Source of the DNA: Bacteroidales bacterium
GTDB taxonomy: Bacteria; Bacteroidota; Bacteroidia; Bacteroidales; UBA10428
Direction: 5' to 3'
DNA length: 64,000 nucleotides
Assembly (NCBI GenBank): GCA_016938235.1
Contig: JAFGVA010000116.1
Span: 103,222-167,221, forward strand
Part shown: in pieces, positions 17,833 through 27,472 of the stretch
Position numbering within the stretch: position 1 is the stretch's first letter
Layout: the number at the start of each line of letters is the position of its first letter
Made by a program: the position numbers and the translations under genes
Notes under the pieces: model-generated
What the model saw: only the letters and a program-made list of their open reading frames with translations
What the model was told of the DNA's origin: nothing
Database searches by the model: none

Positions 17833-18930
17833 ATGAGCCAGCACAAACAATATAAATCTGCATTATCCGTATCCGATGGAGTAGAACAACCTTCGGTTAT
17901 TAATGAAAATGCTGTTAACAATTTTAAAAAAGTACGACGGAGAAATTACTCTGCCGAAGAACTTACCAAAGGTATTCTGGAAGGAGACAGAATGTTGCTC
18001 AGTAAAGCTATAACCCTTATAGAGAGTAATCTACCTTCACATATTGATTTGGCTCACCAGGTAATAAACAACTGTTTGCCCCATTCCGGGAAATCAATCA
18101 GAATTGGAATTACCGGGGTTCCGGGGGTTGGTAAAAGTACTTTTATTGAGTCTGTAGGAAAACACCTCACCAATAATGGTCATCAAATAGCAGTGCTTGC
18201 CATCGATCCCAGTAGTGAACGTTCAAAAGGCAGTATACTTGGCGATAAAACCAGGATGGAGTTATTGTCTTCCGATAAAAACGCATTTATCAGGCCTTCG
18301 CCCTCGGCAGGAACACTGGGTGGTGTTGCCCGAAAAACCAGAGAAACAATTTTTTTATGTGAAGCTGCAGGTTTTGATGTTATAATAATCGAAACAGTTG
18401 GCGTTGGTCAGTCAGAAATTGCTGTGCACTCTATGGTAGATTTCTTTTTACTGTTAATGCTTTCGGGTGCAGGCGACGAGTTGCAGGGAATAAAACGAGG
18501 AATAATGGAAATGGCAGATCTGATTGCCATAACCAAATGCGACGGGAGCAATATTAAAAAGGCGCAGCAGGCAAAAGCTGAGTATTCAGGAGCTTTACAT
18601 TTGTTTCCACCGACTGAATCGGGCTGGATTCCGGATGTTGTAACCTGCTCATCTCTCGATAATACCGGTATTCCTTCTATTTGGAATAAAATTGAAGAAT
18701 ACAGAATATTTACTAAAGCAAATAGTTATTTTGAGAAACGAAGAATGTCGCAAACGCAATACTGGATGTTTGAGACTATTGAAGAACAGCTGAAGCAAAA
18801 CTTTTATACCAACCGCATAATAGATGCTAATCTGGAGAAAGTCAGACAAAGTGTATTAAGCAAAGAATTGAGTTCCTATTCTGCAGCAAAAATTCTTCTG
18901 GATAAATATTATAACGATCTGCGTAAATAA
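17833..18930 (+). CDS. meaB: Methylmalonyl-CoA mutase-associated GTPase MeaB
   Basis: This 365-residue G3E-family GTPase protects and loads B12 into methylmalonyl-CoA mutase. The P-loop is GVPGVGKSTFIES (about residue 101). Further motifs are LAIDPSSERSKGSILGDKTRM, FIRPSPSAGTLGGVA, IIIETVGVGQSE and the base-specificity motif ITKCDG. A C-terminal helical dimerisation arm follows. I chose the ATG at 17833 (MSQHKQYKSAL); an in-frame TTG at 17821 is less likely. The mutase genes are not in this window, so MeaB is unlinked from its partner here. Its presence implies succinate-propionate metabolism. Confidence 0.95.
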   Translation: MSQHKQYKSALSVSDGVEQPSVINENAVNNFKKVRRRNYSAEELTKGILEGDRMLLSKAITLIESNLPSHIDLAHQVINNCLPHSGKSIRIGITGVPGVGKSTFIESVGKHLTNNGHQIAVLAIDPSSERSKGSILGDKTRMELLSSDKNAFIRPSPSAGTLGGVARKTRETIFLCEAAGFDVIIIETVGVGQSEIAVHSMVDFFLLLMLSGAGDELQGIKRGIMEMADLIAITKCDGSNIKKAQQAKAEYSGALHLFPPTESGWIPDVVTCSSLDNTGIPSIWNKIEEYRIFTKANSYFEKRRMSQTQYWMFETIEEQLKQNFYTNRIIDANLEKVRQSVLSKELSSYSAAKILLDKYYNDLRK

Positions 18931-19096
18931 CTTTCAAAAACAAATTTCTGAAATATTACTGACACGCTAATGAATAGAGAATCAGATTACTACTATTGTT
19001 GATTTTACTTTATTTTGCTTGGCTACCAACTATTTTTTGTTTATTTTGTTAGATATATTCGAAACAGTAAATTAGAAACAAAAAAATAAATACAAT

Positions 19097-20488
19097 ATGG
19101 AATTTGATATACTGGTTATTGGCAGTGGCCCTGGAGGTTATGTTGCAGCTATCAGAGCCTCGCAATTAGGGTTTAAAACAGCGGTTGTAGAAAAAGCCGA
19201 ATTAGGCGGAATATGTTTAAACTGGGGATGCATTCCTACAAAATCGCTATTAAAAAGTGCCCAGGTATATGATTACCTTCAACATGCCGAAGATTACGGT
19301 GTAACTCTCGAAGGAAAAGCCATAGCAGATTTTCCAAAAATGGTAACCCGCAGCCGTGAGGTGGCAGGTAATATGAGTAAAGGAATTCAGTTTTTATTTA
19401 AGAAAAACAAAGTTGAACATATTCAGGGCTATGGAAAATTAAAAGCCAAAGGTTTAGTTGAAGTTGAAGATGAGAAAGGCAATAAAACTGAAGTAAAAGC
19501 TAAACACATTATACTGGCTACCGGAGCCAGATCAAGAGAATTACCCAATTTGCCCATCGATGGAAAAAAAGTTATAGGCTATCGTCAGGCTTTAAGCCTT
19601 GAGAAACAACCTGAATCAATGGTTGTTGTGGGTTCAGGCGCAATCGGTAGCGAGTTTGCCTATTTTTATAATACCATCGGAACCAAAGTAACATTAGTCG
19701 AATTCATGCCAAACATCCTTCCGCTTGAAGATGAGGAAGTGTCAAAAACCATGGAACGCGCCTTTAAAAAGAATAAAATGAAGGTGTTGACAAATTCAAC
19801 TGTTGAGTCGGTAGATACTTCTGGTAAAATATGCAAAGTCAGCATCAAAACAAAAAAAGGTGTAGAAATTGAGGAGGCTGATATAGTACTTTCAGCTGTG
19901 GGTATTACACCCAATACTGAAAATATTGGACTTGAAGCATTAGGCATTGAAACTGAAAACGGACGTGTGAAGGTTGATGAAAAATATAAAACTAATGTAG
20001 AAGGTATTTATGCTATTGGCGATATAGTAGCCGGACCAGCACTTGCTCACGTAGCATCAGCAGAAGGTATTAGCTGCGTTGAAAGCATTGCCGGTTTAAA
20101 TACTGAAAAGGTCGATTATAAAAATATTCCTGGTTGTACCTATACATTACCGGAAGTATCTTCTGTTGGGCTGACCGAAAAACAGGCTAAAGATGCTGGT
20201 TATAGCATTAAAGTTGGCAAGTTTCCATATACTGCCTCGGGAAAAGCTACGGCAGCAGGGAATAAGGATGGGTTTATCAAGCTCATTTTTGATGAAAAAT
20301 ATGGAGAACTTCTCGGGGCACACATGGTTGGTTTAAATGTTACCGAGATGATAGCAGAAATGGTCGTGGCGCGTAAGCTTGAGACCACTGGTCATGAACT
20401 AATTAAAGCCATACATCCACATCCAACAATGTCTGAAGCAATTATGGAGGCAGCAGCTGCTGCTTACGGAGAAGTAATTCATATCTAG
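19097..20488 (+). CDS. lpdA: Dihydrolipoyl dehydrogenase
   Basis: This 463-residue flavoenzyme reoxidises dihydrolipoamide in 2-oxoacid dehydrogenase or glycine cleavage complexes. It shows the FAD motif ILVIGSGPGGYVAAIRASQL, the redox disulfide GGICLNWGCIPTKSLL, the NAD motif VVVGSGAIGSEFAYFY and the second FAD motif GIYAIGDIVAGPALAHVAS. The active-site His-Glu pair is in IKAIHPHPTMSEAIMEAA near the C terminus. It stands alone, with no E1 or E2 gene adjacent, and is followed by a bidirectional terminator. Confidence 0.97.
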   Translation: MEFDILVIGSGPGGYVAAIRASQLGFKTAVVEKAELGGICLNWGCIPTKSLLKSAQVYDYLQHAEDYGVTLEGKAIADFPKMVTRSREVAGNMSKGIQFLFKKNKVEHIQGYGKLKAKGLVEVEDEKGNKTEVKAKHIILATGARSRELPNLPIDGKKVIGYRQALSLEKQPESMVVVGSGAIGSEFAYFYNTIGTKVTLVEFMPNILPLEDEEVSKTMERAFKKNKMKVLTNSTVESVDTSGKICKVSIKTKKGVEIEEADIVLSAVGITPNTENIGLEALGIETENGRVKVDEKYKTNVEGIYAIGDIVAGPALAHVASAEGISCVESIAGLNTEKVDYKNIPGCTYTLPEVSSVGLTEKQAKDAGYSIKVGKFPYTASGKATAAGNKDGFIKLIFDEKYGELLGAHMVGLNVTEMIAEMVVARKLETTGHELIKAIHPHPTMSEAIMEAAAAAYGEVIHI

Positions 20489-20494
20489 AAAATA

Positions 20495-20526
20495 AAAAAG
20501 CTGGTGTTCATAAAACATCAGCTTTT
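20495..20526. terminator. Bidirectional terminator between lpdA and a convergent small gene
   Basis: An A-rich flank, the stem AAAGCTGGTGTT pairing with AACATCAGCTTT (one wobble), and T-rich sequence on both strands fit a hairpin shared by lpdA (plus) and the small coiled-coil gene (minus). Confidence 0.75.
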
Positions 20527-20550
20527 ATATTCTTAAGAAATATAACCCGG

Positions 20551-20757
20551 TTAATACGAGAACTGGTATTTCTTTTTCAGTTCTTTCTGAAGCTCAGAAA
20601 TTCTGCCTTCAAGCTTTTCATTTTCCAGGTTCAGTTTTGTTGCATCCTTACCCTCAGATTCAATTTCACGAATGAAACGTCTGTTGAGGATTATTTTCTT
20701 CTGGCATTCGTAAATGCTTGATACAATGCCTTTAATGTTGTATTTTACGTCGAGCAT
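20551..20757 (-). CDS. Small coiled-coil hypothetical protein
   Basis: A 68-residue protein starting MLDVKYNIKGIVSSIYECQ and ending in a charged coiled coil (LENEKLEGRISELQKELKKK). I do not recognise a family. A longer reading from a TTG at 20814 is possible, but a perfect TAnnTTTG box at 20790-20797 would then lie inside the gene, so the ATG at 20757 is preferred. The shared terminator on its 3' side and a promoter on its 5' side support a real transcription unit. Confidence 0.6.
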   Translation of the reverse strand: MLDVKYNIKGIVSSIYECQKKIILNRRFIREIESEGKDATKLNLENEKLEGRISELQKELKKKYQFSY

Positions 20758-20789
20758 ATAGTTTGTGTTAGATGGTTGCAGCTTCAATA

Positions 20790-20797
20790 CAAATGTA
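20790..20797 (-). promoter_or_regulatory. Putative -7 element of the small coiled-coil gene
   Basis: The minus strand reads TACATTTG, a perfect TAnnTTTG match, 32 bases before the ATG at 20757. A TTTG lies upstream, but closer than the usual spacing. Confidence 0.45.
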
Positions 20798-21032
20798 CCA
20801 AATTTGTATTCCAAACAGTAAAGAACATTAGTGATCTTAGTTACTGTGATCGGGTGATTTAAATCAGCACATTTTTGTTATTATTAATAGTATAACGCTC
20901 TGCTATATAAATTGTTTTTAATGAATTGTTAAAATTTGTAAAATGTGATTTGTCTTGGAAAACTGTGTAACTTTATTCAACATTACTACGTCCCATTCAT
21001 AAAGACTTATTAATTATTCAAAAATTCAACAC

Positions 21033-21806
21033 ATGAAAAAGCTTTACATATTTTTCTTTTCTGCCTTTTTTTTTTCAATAAACATTTGTGCCTATTCTCA
21101 AGGTAAAATATACTTAACATCGGGTGCCGAGACTATTTTTTCAGTTGGTCAACTGGACTATACTCAAGCCTTTATAAATGAAAATCCCGGAGTTGATATA
21201 GTTAAGCAACCTCTTCGTTTTACAAGTTTTTTCCATATCGGAGAATTTGTTCATTTAAACCTGACTAATAATATTGGTTTATTTTCCGGCTTTGGATTGC
21301 GCAATATTGGTATGATATCGGACGAAGTATTGCCCGACGAAGTTGGCTCAGACAATTATGTAAATACCAAGATTATCCGCAGAGCTTATACTGCAGGTAT
21401 TCCTCTGGCAGTTAAGTTGGGTTCTTTTAAAGATCACTTCTTTGTTTATGCCGGAGGTGAGTATGAATACGCTTTCCACATGAAAGAAAAATATTGGGAC
21501 GACCATAATCGAAAGGGAGACAAAATTAAAAATACCATCTGGATGCCTGAACAGATAACAACTGTTTTACCCTCGGCATTTATAGGTGTGCAATTACCAA
21601 AAGGTCTGAATGTTAAACTGAAATATTATTTTGAAGATTTTTTGAATCATGAATATATTACTAATAAAACAGGTCTTACCGGTGTGGTTTCTGATTTAAC
21701 AAAGTATCGTTCAAGTAAGGTAGTTTACATTGCGATATCCTGGCAAATAAAAAATGCTTATAAGAACAAATTTAAACCCGGGGGCGAAGTAGCAACACTT
21801 TTGTAA
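21033..21806 (+). CDS. Secreted outer-membrane beta-barrel-like protein
   Basis: A 257-residue exported protein with signal MKKLYIFFFSAFFFSINICA, cut near YSQGK. The mature part alternates aromatic and polar residues (FFHIGEFVHLNLTNNIGLFS, RRAYTAGIPLAVKLGSF, KDHFFVYAGGEYEYAF), the pattern of small eight- to ten-strand outer-membrane barrels (OMP_b-brl-like). The barrel-like part ends SSKVVYIAISWQIK. Ligand and function are unknown. It is monocistronic: 226 bases separate it from the previous gene and a clear terminator follows. Confidence 0.7.
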   Translation: MKKLYIFFFSAFFFSINICAYSQGKIYLTSGAETIFSVGQLDYTQAFINENPGVDIVKQPLRFTSFFHIGEFVHLNLTNNIGLFSGFGLRNIGMISDEVLPDEVGSDNYVNTKIIRRAYTAGIPLAVKLGSFKDHFFVYAGGEYEYAFHMKEKYWDDHNRKGDKIKNTIWMPEQITTVLPSAFIGVQLPKGLNVKLKYYFEDFLNHEYITNKTGLTGVVSDLTKYRSSKVVYIAISWQIKNAYKNKFKPGGEVATLL

Positions 21807-21828
21807 GAAACAATAAACCTAATGAGAC

Positions 21829-21863
21829 AAGCCTGATGAATAATCCTTCATCGGGCTTTTTTA
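21829..21863 (+). terminator. Rho-independent terminator after the barrel protein gene
   Basis: The stem GCCTGATGAA (21831-21840) pairs with TTCATCGGGC (21847-21856) with one wobble and a six-base loop, then a T run. It lies 22 bases past the stop. Confidence 0.85.
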
Positions 21864-21891
21864 TTTATTTAAAAAAGCCTAATTTGCTTCA

Positions 21892-23007
21892 ATGATAAAA
21901 CTGAAGATTGTTTTTTTTGGATTGGCACAACTTATATTTTGTACTATAAGTTTTGGACAGAATCTGGCAGCATACACAGATTACATGGGCCGTTTTTATG
22001 TTTTTGATAGTGGAGAAAGCATTAAAGTTGACGATTTACCTCCACTGTCGTTAAAGGTAGGTGGTACCTGTGTGCTCTTTGCCAGTAGTGCCGGACATCT
22101 GGTAATGTATTCAAAAGGTAAAGTTACAGAACTGGAAAGAAGCGGCGTTACTGAATATTTTGCCACAGATCATCTGGCTGCTTACAATATTTATGAAAAA
22201 CTTAAGGTGGTATATAATGGTGAAGTAATTACTCTAAGCAGCAGGTGTTCGAGCTACAATGTTTCCGATAGCCTGATTTGTTTTTATGACGAAAACTCCG
22301 AATCCTTTAATGTGTTTTATCGGGGTGAAATATTTGAAATAGAATCGGGATTAATAGGAAGACCCATTAGTTTCTGGGCAGCAGGCGATAATATTGTAGC
22401 CTATATATCAAGCCGCAATAACGACTTTAAAATCTGGTATCAAGGGATTACTGAAACCATAAACCGTAATGTTTCAAATACCAGCTTTAAAGCCGGAAGA
22501 AATATTGTGGCATATACAGATGAAGTAGAACAGAACTTTAAAGCTTATTATAAAGGTAAAGTCTTTTTACTTGATGATTTTTTACCTCAATCTTTTAAAG
22601 TTGCCGATGATATGGTCGCATTTGTAAGTCAAACGGGCGATTTTAAAGTGTTTTCTGATGGAGAAATTCAACTGATTAATTCATTTGAGCCTCAATCGTA
22701 TATTGCCAAGGATAATTTGCTGGCCTTTAACGAGGATGGGTATTTTAAAATCTGGTACAAAGGTGAGGTTTATGAAATTGAAGCCTATGTTCCAGAAATA
22801 TATAAATTCGATTGGAATACAGTAGCCTATTTGGATCAGAGCAACAGAATATGGCTGTTTCAGGATGGAGAAAAAAAATACCTGACTAATGAGCTGATTC
22901 ATTCATTTGATTTATACCGGGGATTAATTTTGCTTCATGTTAAAGTAAACCGGAATCTTATTTATTTCAAGAATCAGTTCTATGATGGTTTATCCCAATT
23001 CAAATAG
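21892..23007 (+). CDS. Secreted protein built of ten ~35-residue repeats (propeller-like)
   Basis: A 371-residue exported protein of unknown function. After the signal (MIKLKIVFFGLAQLIFCTIS, cut near FGQN) the entire mature chain is ten tandem repeats of 33-40 residues, the last one shortened to 27. The consensus is [VL]-A-[YF]-x3-5-F-K-[VI]-[WYF]-Y-x-G-[EK]-[VI]-x-x-[IL], then a Pro/Ser/Phe turn. Examples are DFKIWYQG, NFKAYYKGKV, DFKVFSDGEI and YFKIWYKGEVYEIE. Each repeat suggests two or three beta strands, as in a short-bladed beta-propeller. The SDR gene follows after 17 bases, likely on the same transcript. Confidence 0.75.
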   Translation: MIKLKIVFFGLAQLIFCTISFGQNLAAYTDYMGRFYVFDSGESIKVDDLPPLSLKVGGTCVLFASSAGHLVMYSKGKVTELERSGVTEYFATDHLAAYNIYEKLKVVYNGEVITLSSRCSSYNVSDSLICFYDENSESFNVFYRGEIFEIESGLIGRPISFWAAGDNIVAYISSRNNDFKIWYQGITETINRNVSNTSFKAGRNIVAYTDEVEQNFKAYYKGKVFLLDDFLPQSFKVADDMVAFVSQTGDFKVFSDGEIQLINSFEPQSYIAKDNLLAFNEDGYFKIWYKGEVYEIEAYVPEIYKFDWNTVAYLDQSNRIWLFQDGEKKYLTNELIHSFDLYRGLILLHVKVNRNLIYFKNQFYDGLSQFK

Positions 23008-23024
23008 GTCTTAATATTAAATAA

Positions 23025-23822
23025 ATGAAAAACTATACTTTAATTACCGGGGCGTCAAGTGGTATTGGTAAAGCTTTAGCCAGCGTATTTGCCTCGAAGG
23101 GGCATAAACTTATTTTGGTGGCAAGGCGTCAGCAGTTGCTTGATAGACTAGCCACTGAGTTGAATCAGGAATATAATGTTAAAGTTAGAATTGTTTGTTG
23201 CGATTTAACTTCAGAAAGAAACATCCGGGATCTTTGCAGTCTAATTCAATCAAACAGAATACATATCGATACCCTGATTAACAATGCCGGAGTTGGCGAT
23301 TTTGCTCCCTTTTTAAAATCAGATCATGGTAAAATGCAGAAGATGATTTCTCTGAATATTAATGCTGTTCTTTCATTAACTCATCACATTTTACCTCTTA
23401 TGGTAAAGCAGGGATATGGACAGATTCTTAATGTTGCATCCATGGCCGCTTTTTCACCGGGGCCCTATATTGCTGCCTATGCTGCATCAAAATCTTTTGT
23501 GTTGAATTTTACGCATGCTCTGGCATCAGAGGTCAAACATAAAAATATTCAGGTATCTGTTTTATGCCCCGGTGATATTAAAACTGAATTTCAGGATAAC
23601 GCTGGCCTTAAGGGCTTTGATGTTCAAAGTAAAATTACAGTTGAAGAGCTTGCAGCATATACTTACAAAGAATTTGTTGAAGAAGGGAAAAGAGAAATAA
23701 TACTTCCAGAAACAAAAAAAATGATTGAAATGATGAATCGTTCAGGAAATATAGAACTGATAAGCGATAATATGTATCGACTAAGGAAAAAGCTTGCTGA
23801 AAAACTCGGAAAGTTTAAATAA
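23025..23822 (+). CDS. Short-chain dehydrogenase/reductase
   Basis: A 265-residue classical SDR oxidoreductase. The NAD(P) motif is LITGASSGIGKALAS (TGxxxGxG), with NNAG in LINNAGVGDF, the catalytic Ser region LNVASMAAFSPGP, the Tyr-Lys pair in YAAYAASKSF (YxxxK) and CPGDIKTEF. The Arg-rich segment LVARRQQLLDRL after strand 2 suggests NADPH preference. The substrate is unknown. It sits 17 bases behind the repeat protein gene. Confidence 0.93.
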   Translation: MKNYTLITGASSGIGKALASVFASKGHKLILVARRQQLLDRLATELNQEYNVKVRIVCCDLTSERNIRDLCSLIQSNRIHIDTLINNAGVGDFAPFLKSDHGKMQKMISLNINAVLSLTHHILPLMVKQGYGQILNVASMAAFSPGPYIAAYAASKSFVLNFTHALASEVKHKNIQVSVLCPGDIKTEFQDNAGLKGFDVQSKITVEELAAYTYKEFVEEGKREIILPETKKMIEMMNRSGNIELISDNMYRLRKKLAEKLGKFK

Positions 23823-23836
23823 AAGCGAAGTTTTTT

Positions 23837-23865
23837 TTTGTTTGTAATCTCATTTTGTAAATTCG
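23837..23865 (+). promoter_or_regulatory. Putative promoter of the zinc-ribbon gene
   Basis: TTTG at 23837-23840 lies 17 bases before TAAATTCG at 23858-23865, one mismatch from TAnnTTTG. The ATG at 23893 is 27 bases further on. Confidence 0.4.
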
Positions 23866-23892
23866 CCTATGCTCTATATCATTTAATAATCT

Positions 23893-24255
23893 ATGGAAGG
23901 AAAAAGAGTCTGCCCTGAATGCGGAGATCCCATATATGGTCGTATTGATAAAAAATTTTGTTCCGATCAATGCCGAAATGTTTACAACAACAGGAACATG
24001 GGGTATTCGAACAATTACGTTCGAAAGGTAAATTTAATTCTTCGTAAAAACAGAAAAATTCTCGAAGATTTAAACCCAAACGGAAAAACAAAAGTTCATA
24101 TTCATCAACTACAAAAGAAGGGGTACGATTTCAATTATTTTACCAGTCAGTATATTACCAAAACCGGTAATGTGTATCATTTCTGTTATGAGCTTGGTTA
24201 TCTTAGGCTCGAAAACGATTTTTTTGCTCTTGTCAGAAGGGAAAACGAAAAGTAA
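23893..24255 (+). CDS. Zinc-ribbon hypothetical protein
   Basis: A 120-residue cytoplasmic protein. The N terminus is a zinc ribbon, CPECGDPIYGRIDKKFCSDQ then CRNVYNN, giving four Cys as CxxC and CxxxC. A basic helical linker follows (RKVNLILRKNRKILEDL), then a C-terminal part with GYDFNYFTSQYITKTGNVYHF. From memory, similar small zinc-ribbon proteins are common in Bacteroidota, but their role is not known to me. Nucleic-acid binding is a guess from the basic ribbon. Confidence 0.75.
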   Translation: MEGKRVCPECGDPIYGRIDKKFCSDQCRNVYNNRNMGYSNNYVRKVNLILRKNRKILEDLNPNGKTKVHIHQLQKKGYDFNYFTSQYITKTGNVYHFCYELGYLRLENDFFALVRRENEK

Positions 24256-24312
24256 TAACCGGGATATTTTACAGAAAAAAGCAGCCTGAATTTATTTTGT
24301 GCATTTATTAGG

Positions 24313-24341
24313 TTGAGTTTATTGAATGAATAGTATTTTTG
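24313..24341 (+). promoter_or_regulatory. Putative promoter of gpsA-pgi
   Basis: TTG at 24313-24315 lies 18 bases before TATTTTTG at 24334-24341, a perfect TAnnTTTG. The gpsA ATG at 24360 follows 18 bases later. An in-frame GTG at 24339 overlaps the box and is rejected as a start. Confidence 0.55.
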
Positions 24342-24359
24342 TGGTTCAATATTAAAAAT

Positions 24360-25355
24360 ATGAAACACCCGAGCAAAATTGGTGTACTTGGAGGAGGAAG
24401 CTGGGCAACTGCACTTGTGAAGCTGTTACTTAATAATTGCGACAACATTAACTGGTATATACGAAAGCCTGAAAGCATTGAAATGATTAAAAAATTCAGG
24501 CATAATCCCAGCTATTTGTCTTCTATTGAACTTGATGTTGATAAAATAAATTTTTTCAGCGATCTGCCAGAAGCAATTGTTGCATCGGATTTGTTGATTA
24601 TTGCTGTTCCGGCACCTTTTATCGAAGAATTATTTAAGAAATATCATGGCGATTATACCGATAAATTAATTTTTTCGGCAGTTAAGGGTATTATTCCTCA
24701 GCATAATTTTACAGTTACAGAATTTTTCAATCGTTGTTATAACGTACCTTTTAGCAAACTGGGTATTATTTCAGGGCCATGCCATGCCGAAGAAATTGCT
24801 CTTGAAAGGTTGTCTTATCTGACAATATCATCAAAAAAAGTTGACGATGCCAAGTATGTTGCAGACAGCTTAAGTTGTCATTATGTAAACACCCAGGTTT
24901 CACACGACATTTACGGAACGGAGTATGCAGCAGTTTTAAAAAACATTATTGCAATTGCTGCCGGAATTTGCCATGGGCTGGGTTATGGCGATAACTTTCA
25001 GGCAGTTTTACTCTCAAACGCAATTCAGGAAATTAAACGCTTTTTAGATAATACCTATAAAAGTAAACGGAAAATAAATAGTTCTCCATACCTGGGCGAC
25101 TTATTGGTTACATCATACTCTCAGTTTAGTCGGAATCGAACCTATGGTACCATGATTGGGAAAGGATATTCTCCGAAAACAGCTCAGCTCGAAATGAATA
25201 TGGTAGCCGAGGGTATAAATGCTGTTGGATGTATTAATCAGATAAACCAGCAGTATAAGGTTAAAATGCCCATTACCGATGCTGTGTATAATATTCTGGT
25301 GAACAGGGTTTCACCTGCTTTAGAAATTAAACTATTAACAGAGAAACTTAAATAA
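24360..25355 (+). CDS. gpsA: Glycerol-3-phosphate dehydrogenase [NAD(P)+]
   Basis: GpsA reduces dihydroxyacetone phosphate to sn-glycerol 3-phosphate, the backbone of phospholipids. The 331-residue product begins [20 protein letters not shown], a dinucleotide motif with Ala where most GpsA have Gly. It contains [32 protein letters not shown], the catalytic Lys region [23 protein letters not shown], and the C-terminal [20 protein letters not shown]. The last replaces the common GLGDLxxT. It is followed by pgi after 14 bases, likely as an operon. Confidence 0.95.
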   Translation: MKHPSKIGVLGGGSWATALVKLLLNNCDNINWYIRKPESIEMIKKFRHNPSYLSSIELDVDKINFFSDLPEAIVASDLLIIAVPAPFIEELFKKYHGDYTDKLIFSAVKGIIPQHNFTVTEFFNRCYNVPFSKLGIISGPCHAEEIALERLSYLTISSKKVDDAKYVADSLSCHYVNTQVSHDIYGTEYAAVLKNIIAIAAGICHGLGYGDNFQAVLLSNAIQEIKRFLDNTYKSKRKINSSPYLGDLLVTSYSQFSRNRTYGTMIGKGYSPKTAQLEMNMVAEGINAVGCINQINQQYKVKMPITDAVYNILVNRVSPALEIKLLTEKLK

Positions 25356-25369
25356 TAATAAAACAACAG

Positions 25370-26713
25370 ATGGAATATATTAGGCTAGATGTGTCGAAGG
25401 TCTATGGATTTGTTAATAAGAATGAAATAGAATCGGCAGCAGAGAAAGTTCAAAAAGCGAATAAGGCTTTGGAGGAAAAAACCGGAAAGGGAAACGATTT
25501 TTTAGGCTGGGTTAATTTACCATCTTCGATTACCGAAGAACACTTGAAGGATATTGAAGCAACAGCTCAAAAAATAAGAAAGGAAATTGATGTTCTTGTT
25601 GTTGTCGGAATAGGTGGCTCCTATCTTGGAGCAAAAGCAGTTTCAGAAGCAATGACTGGTGCTTTTACAGCCTATGCAGGAAGCAGCGATAAGCCTGCTG
25701 TTTTATTTGCAGGTCAGAATATCGGCGAAGATTATCTTACAGAACTAATGCAGTTGCTTGACACAAAAAGATATGCAATTGTTGTTATTTCAAAGTCAGG
25801 TACTACTACCGAACCTGCAATTGCTTTCAGAATTCTTAAAAACCATCTTGAAAGTAAAGTGGGGGAGGAGAAGGCAAAAGATCTGATTGTAGCGGTAACT
25901 GATGAGAAAAAAGGGGCACTCAGAACCCTTGCAAATCAAAACGATTATAAAACTTATGTAATTCCCGATGATGTTGGAGGCCGTTATTCGGTATTAACAC
26001 CTGTGGGTCTTGTTCCGCTTGCAATAGGCGGATTCGATATCAGGGCATTGGTAAATGGAGCCCGTGATATGGAAACTAAATGTAGTTCGGAGGTTTCTTT
26101 TAATGACAACCCGGCAGCTATTTATGCAGCAACCCGTATTGCATTGTACAATTCAGGCAAAAAGATTGAAATTCTTGCAAATTACGAAAACAAACTTCAT
26201 TATGTTGCCGAATGGTGGAAGCAATTATTTGGCGAGAGTGATGGTAAAGATGGTCTTGGTATCTATCCAAGCAGTGTAGACCTAACAGCAGATCTTCACT
26301 CAATGGGGCAATATATACAAGAAGGTGAGAGAACTTTGATGGAAACAGTTATATCCATTGCAAAGCCTGATTATTCCTTAACTATTCCGTCGGATAAAGA
26401 CAACCTTGATGGACTGAACTTCCTGGCAGGGAAAAACCTTGATTATGTTAATAAAATGGCCGAACTGGGTACACAACTTGCCCATGTTGACGGCGGAGTG
26501 CCAAACATACGTATTGAACTACCCAGATTAACAGAGTATTACCTGGGTCAACTTATGTATTTCTTTGAGAAAGCCTGTGGTATCGGTGGTTATCTTATGG
26601 ATATTAATCCGTTTAACCAGCCTGGTGTTGAGGCATATAAGAAAAACATGTTTGCACTGCTTGAAAAGCCCGGATTCGAAGAAGAATCAAAAAAGATTAA
26701 AGAAAGAATCTAA
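25370..26713 (+). CDS. pgi: Glucose-6-phosphate isomerase
   Basis: This 447-residue enzyme interconverts glucose 6-phosphate and fructose 6-phosphate. The length is that of the short bacterial PGI branch. Signatures are [56 protein letters not shown], and [20 protein letters not shown] with the catalytic Glu. The C-terminal active-site stretch is [20 protein letters not shown] with its Lys. It is downstream of gpsA. Glucose 6-phosphate is also the entry point for the GH94 products made by genes to the right. Confidence 0.97.
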   Translation: MEYIRLDVSKVYGFVNKNEIESAAEKVQKANKALEEKTGKGNDFLGWVNLPSSITEEHLKDIEATAQKIRKEIDVLVVVGIGGSYLGAKAVSEAMTGAFTAYAGSSDKPAVLFAGQNIGEDYLTELMQLLDTKRYAIVVISKSGTTTEPAIAFRILKNHLESKVGEEKAKDLIVAVTDEKKGALRTLANQNDYKTYVIPDDVGGRYSVLTPVGLVPLAIGGFDIRALVNGARDMETKCSSEVSFNDNPAAIYAATRIALYNSGKKIEILANYENKLHYVAEWWKQLFGESDGKDGLGIYPSSVDLTADLHSMGQYIQEGERTLMETVISIAKPDYSLTIPSDKDNLDGLNFLAGKNLDYVNKMAELGTQLAHVDGGVPNIRIELPRLTEYYLGQLMYFFEKACGIGGYLMDINPFNQPGVEAYKKNMFALLEKPGFEEESKKIKERI

Positions 26714-26733
26714 GTTATTGGAATTAAATAGTG

Positions 26734-26766
26734 AGCCTCCGAAAATACCCGGGGGCTTTTTTGTTT
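26734..26766 (+). terminator. Rho-independent terminator after pgi
   Basis: The stem AGCCTCCG (26734-26741) pairs with CGGGGGCT (26750-26757) with one wobble, followed by TTTTTTG and further T. Confidence 0.8.
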
Positions 26767-26842
26767 TTTTAAGAATATTGTGGGAAAAACTTTTTGTCGT
26801 TAGCTTCAATATTGGCTCCAATTTTGTATATTACCGGCAGAG

Positions 26843-27472
26843 ATGAACTATTTAGCGCACATTTTCCTGTCCGGAACTGATGAGGCAGTTGTAATTGGTA
26901 ATTTTATTGGTGACTATGTTAAGGGGAGCGATTATTTAATGTATCCTCCGAACATTAGGAAGGGTTTAGTATTGCACCGGAGAATTGACTGGTACACCGA
27001 TAAACATAATATTGTGCTTCAGAGTAAAAAATATTTTGCTCCCAAGTATCATAAATGGGCAGGAATTGTGGTCGATATTGCCTATGATCATTTCCTGATT
27101 AAAAACTGGGATAAATTTTGCCCGGTGCCGCTCGATGATTATAAAGAAGATATTTTTGATGTGCTAAGAAAATATCACCCTGTTTTACCCGATCGGGTAA
27201 AATATTTTGTTCCTTCATTTATTCAAAACGACTGGGTTGGGACATATTCAACCAAAGAGGGTATCGCCAACGTTCTTTACCGGATGTCACTACGAACGCC
27301 GCTTCCCGACGAGTCGTTATTTGCAGCTGAAGTTTTAAGAAAATACTACGTACAGCTCGATAGTGAGTTTATGACTTTTTTCCCCGACTTAATAAACTAT
27401 GTGGTACATAATTTTGAAGTTACTATTCCACTTGTTGATAACACCATTATTAAAGATAAAAAGGAACCTTAA
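26843..27472 (+). CDS. acpH: Acyl carrier protein phosphodiesterase family (AcpH/DUF479)
   Basis: A 209-residue HD-like hydrolase of the family that removes the 4'-phosphopantetheine arm from acyl carrier protein. It opens with MNYLAHIFLSGTDEAVVIGN FIGDYVKG and continues with LVLHRRIDWYTDKHNIV and VVDIAYDHFLIKNW, supplying the conserved His and Asp residues. The length matches the family. The in vivo role in Bacteroidota is not established. Its last four bases overlap the stop of convergent rodA. Confidence 0.88.
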   Translation: MNYLAHIFLSGTDEAVVIGNFIGDYVKGSDYLMYPPNIRKGLVLHRRIDWYTDKHNIVLQSKKYFAPKYHKWAGIVVDIAYDHFLIKNWDKFCPVPLDDYKEDIFDVLRKYHPVLPDRVKYFVPSFIQNDWVGTYSTKEGIANVLYRMSLRTPLPDESLFAAEVLRKYYVQLDSEFMTFFPDLINYVVHNFEVTIPLVDNTIIKDKKEP

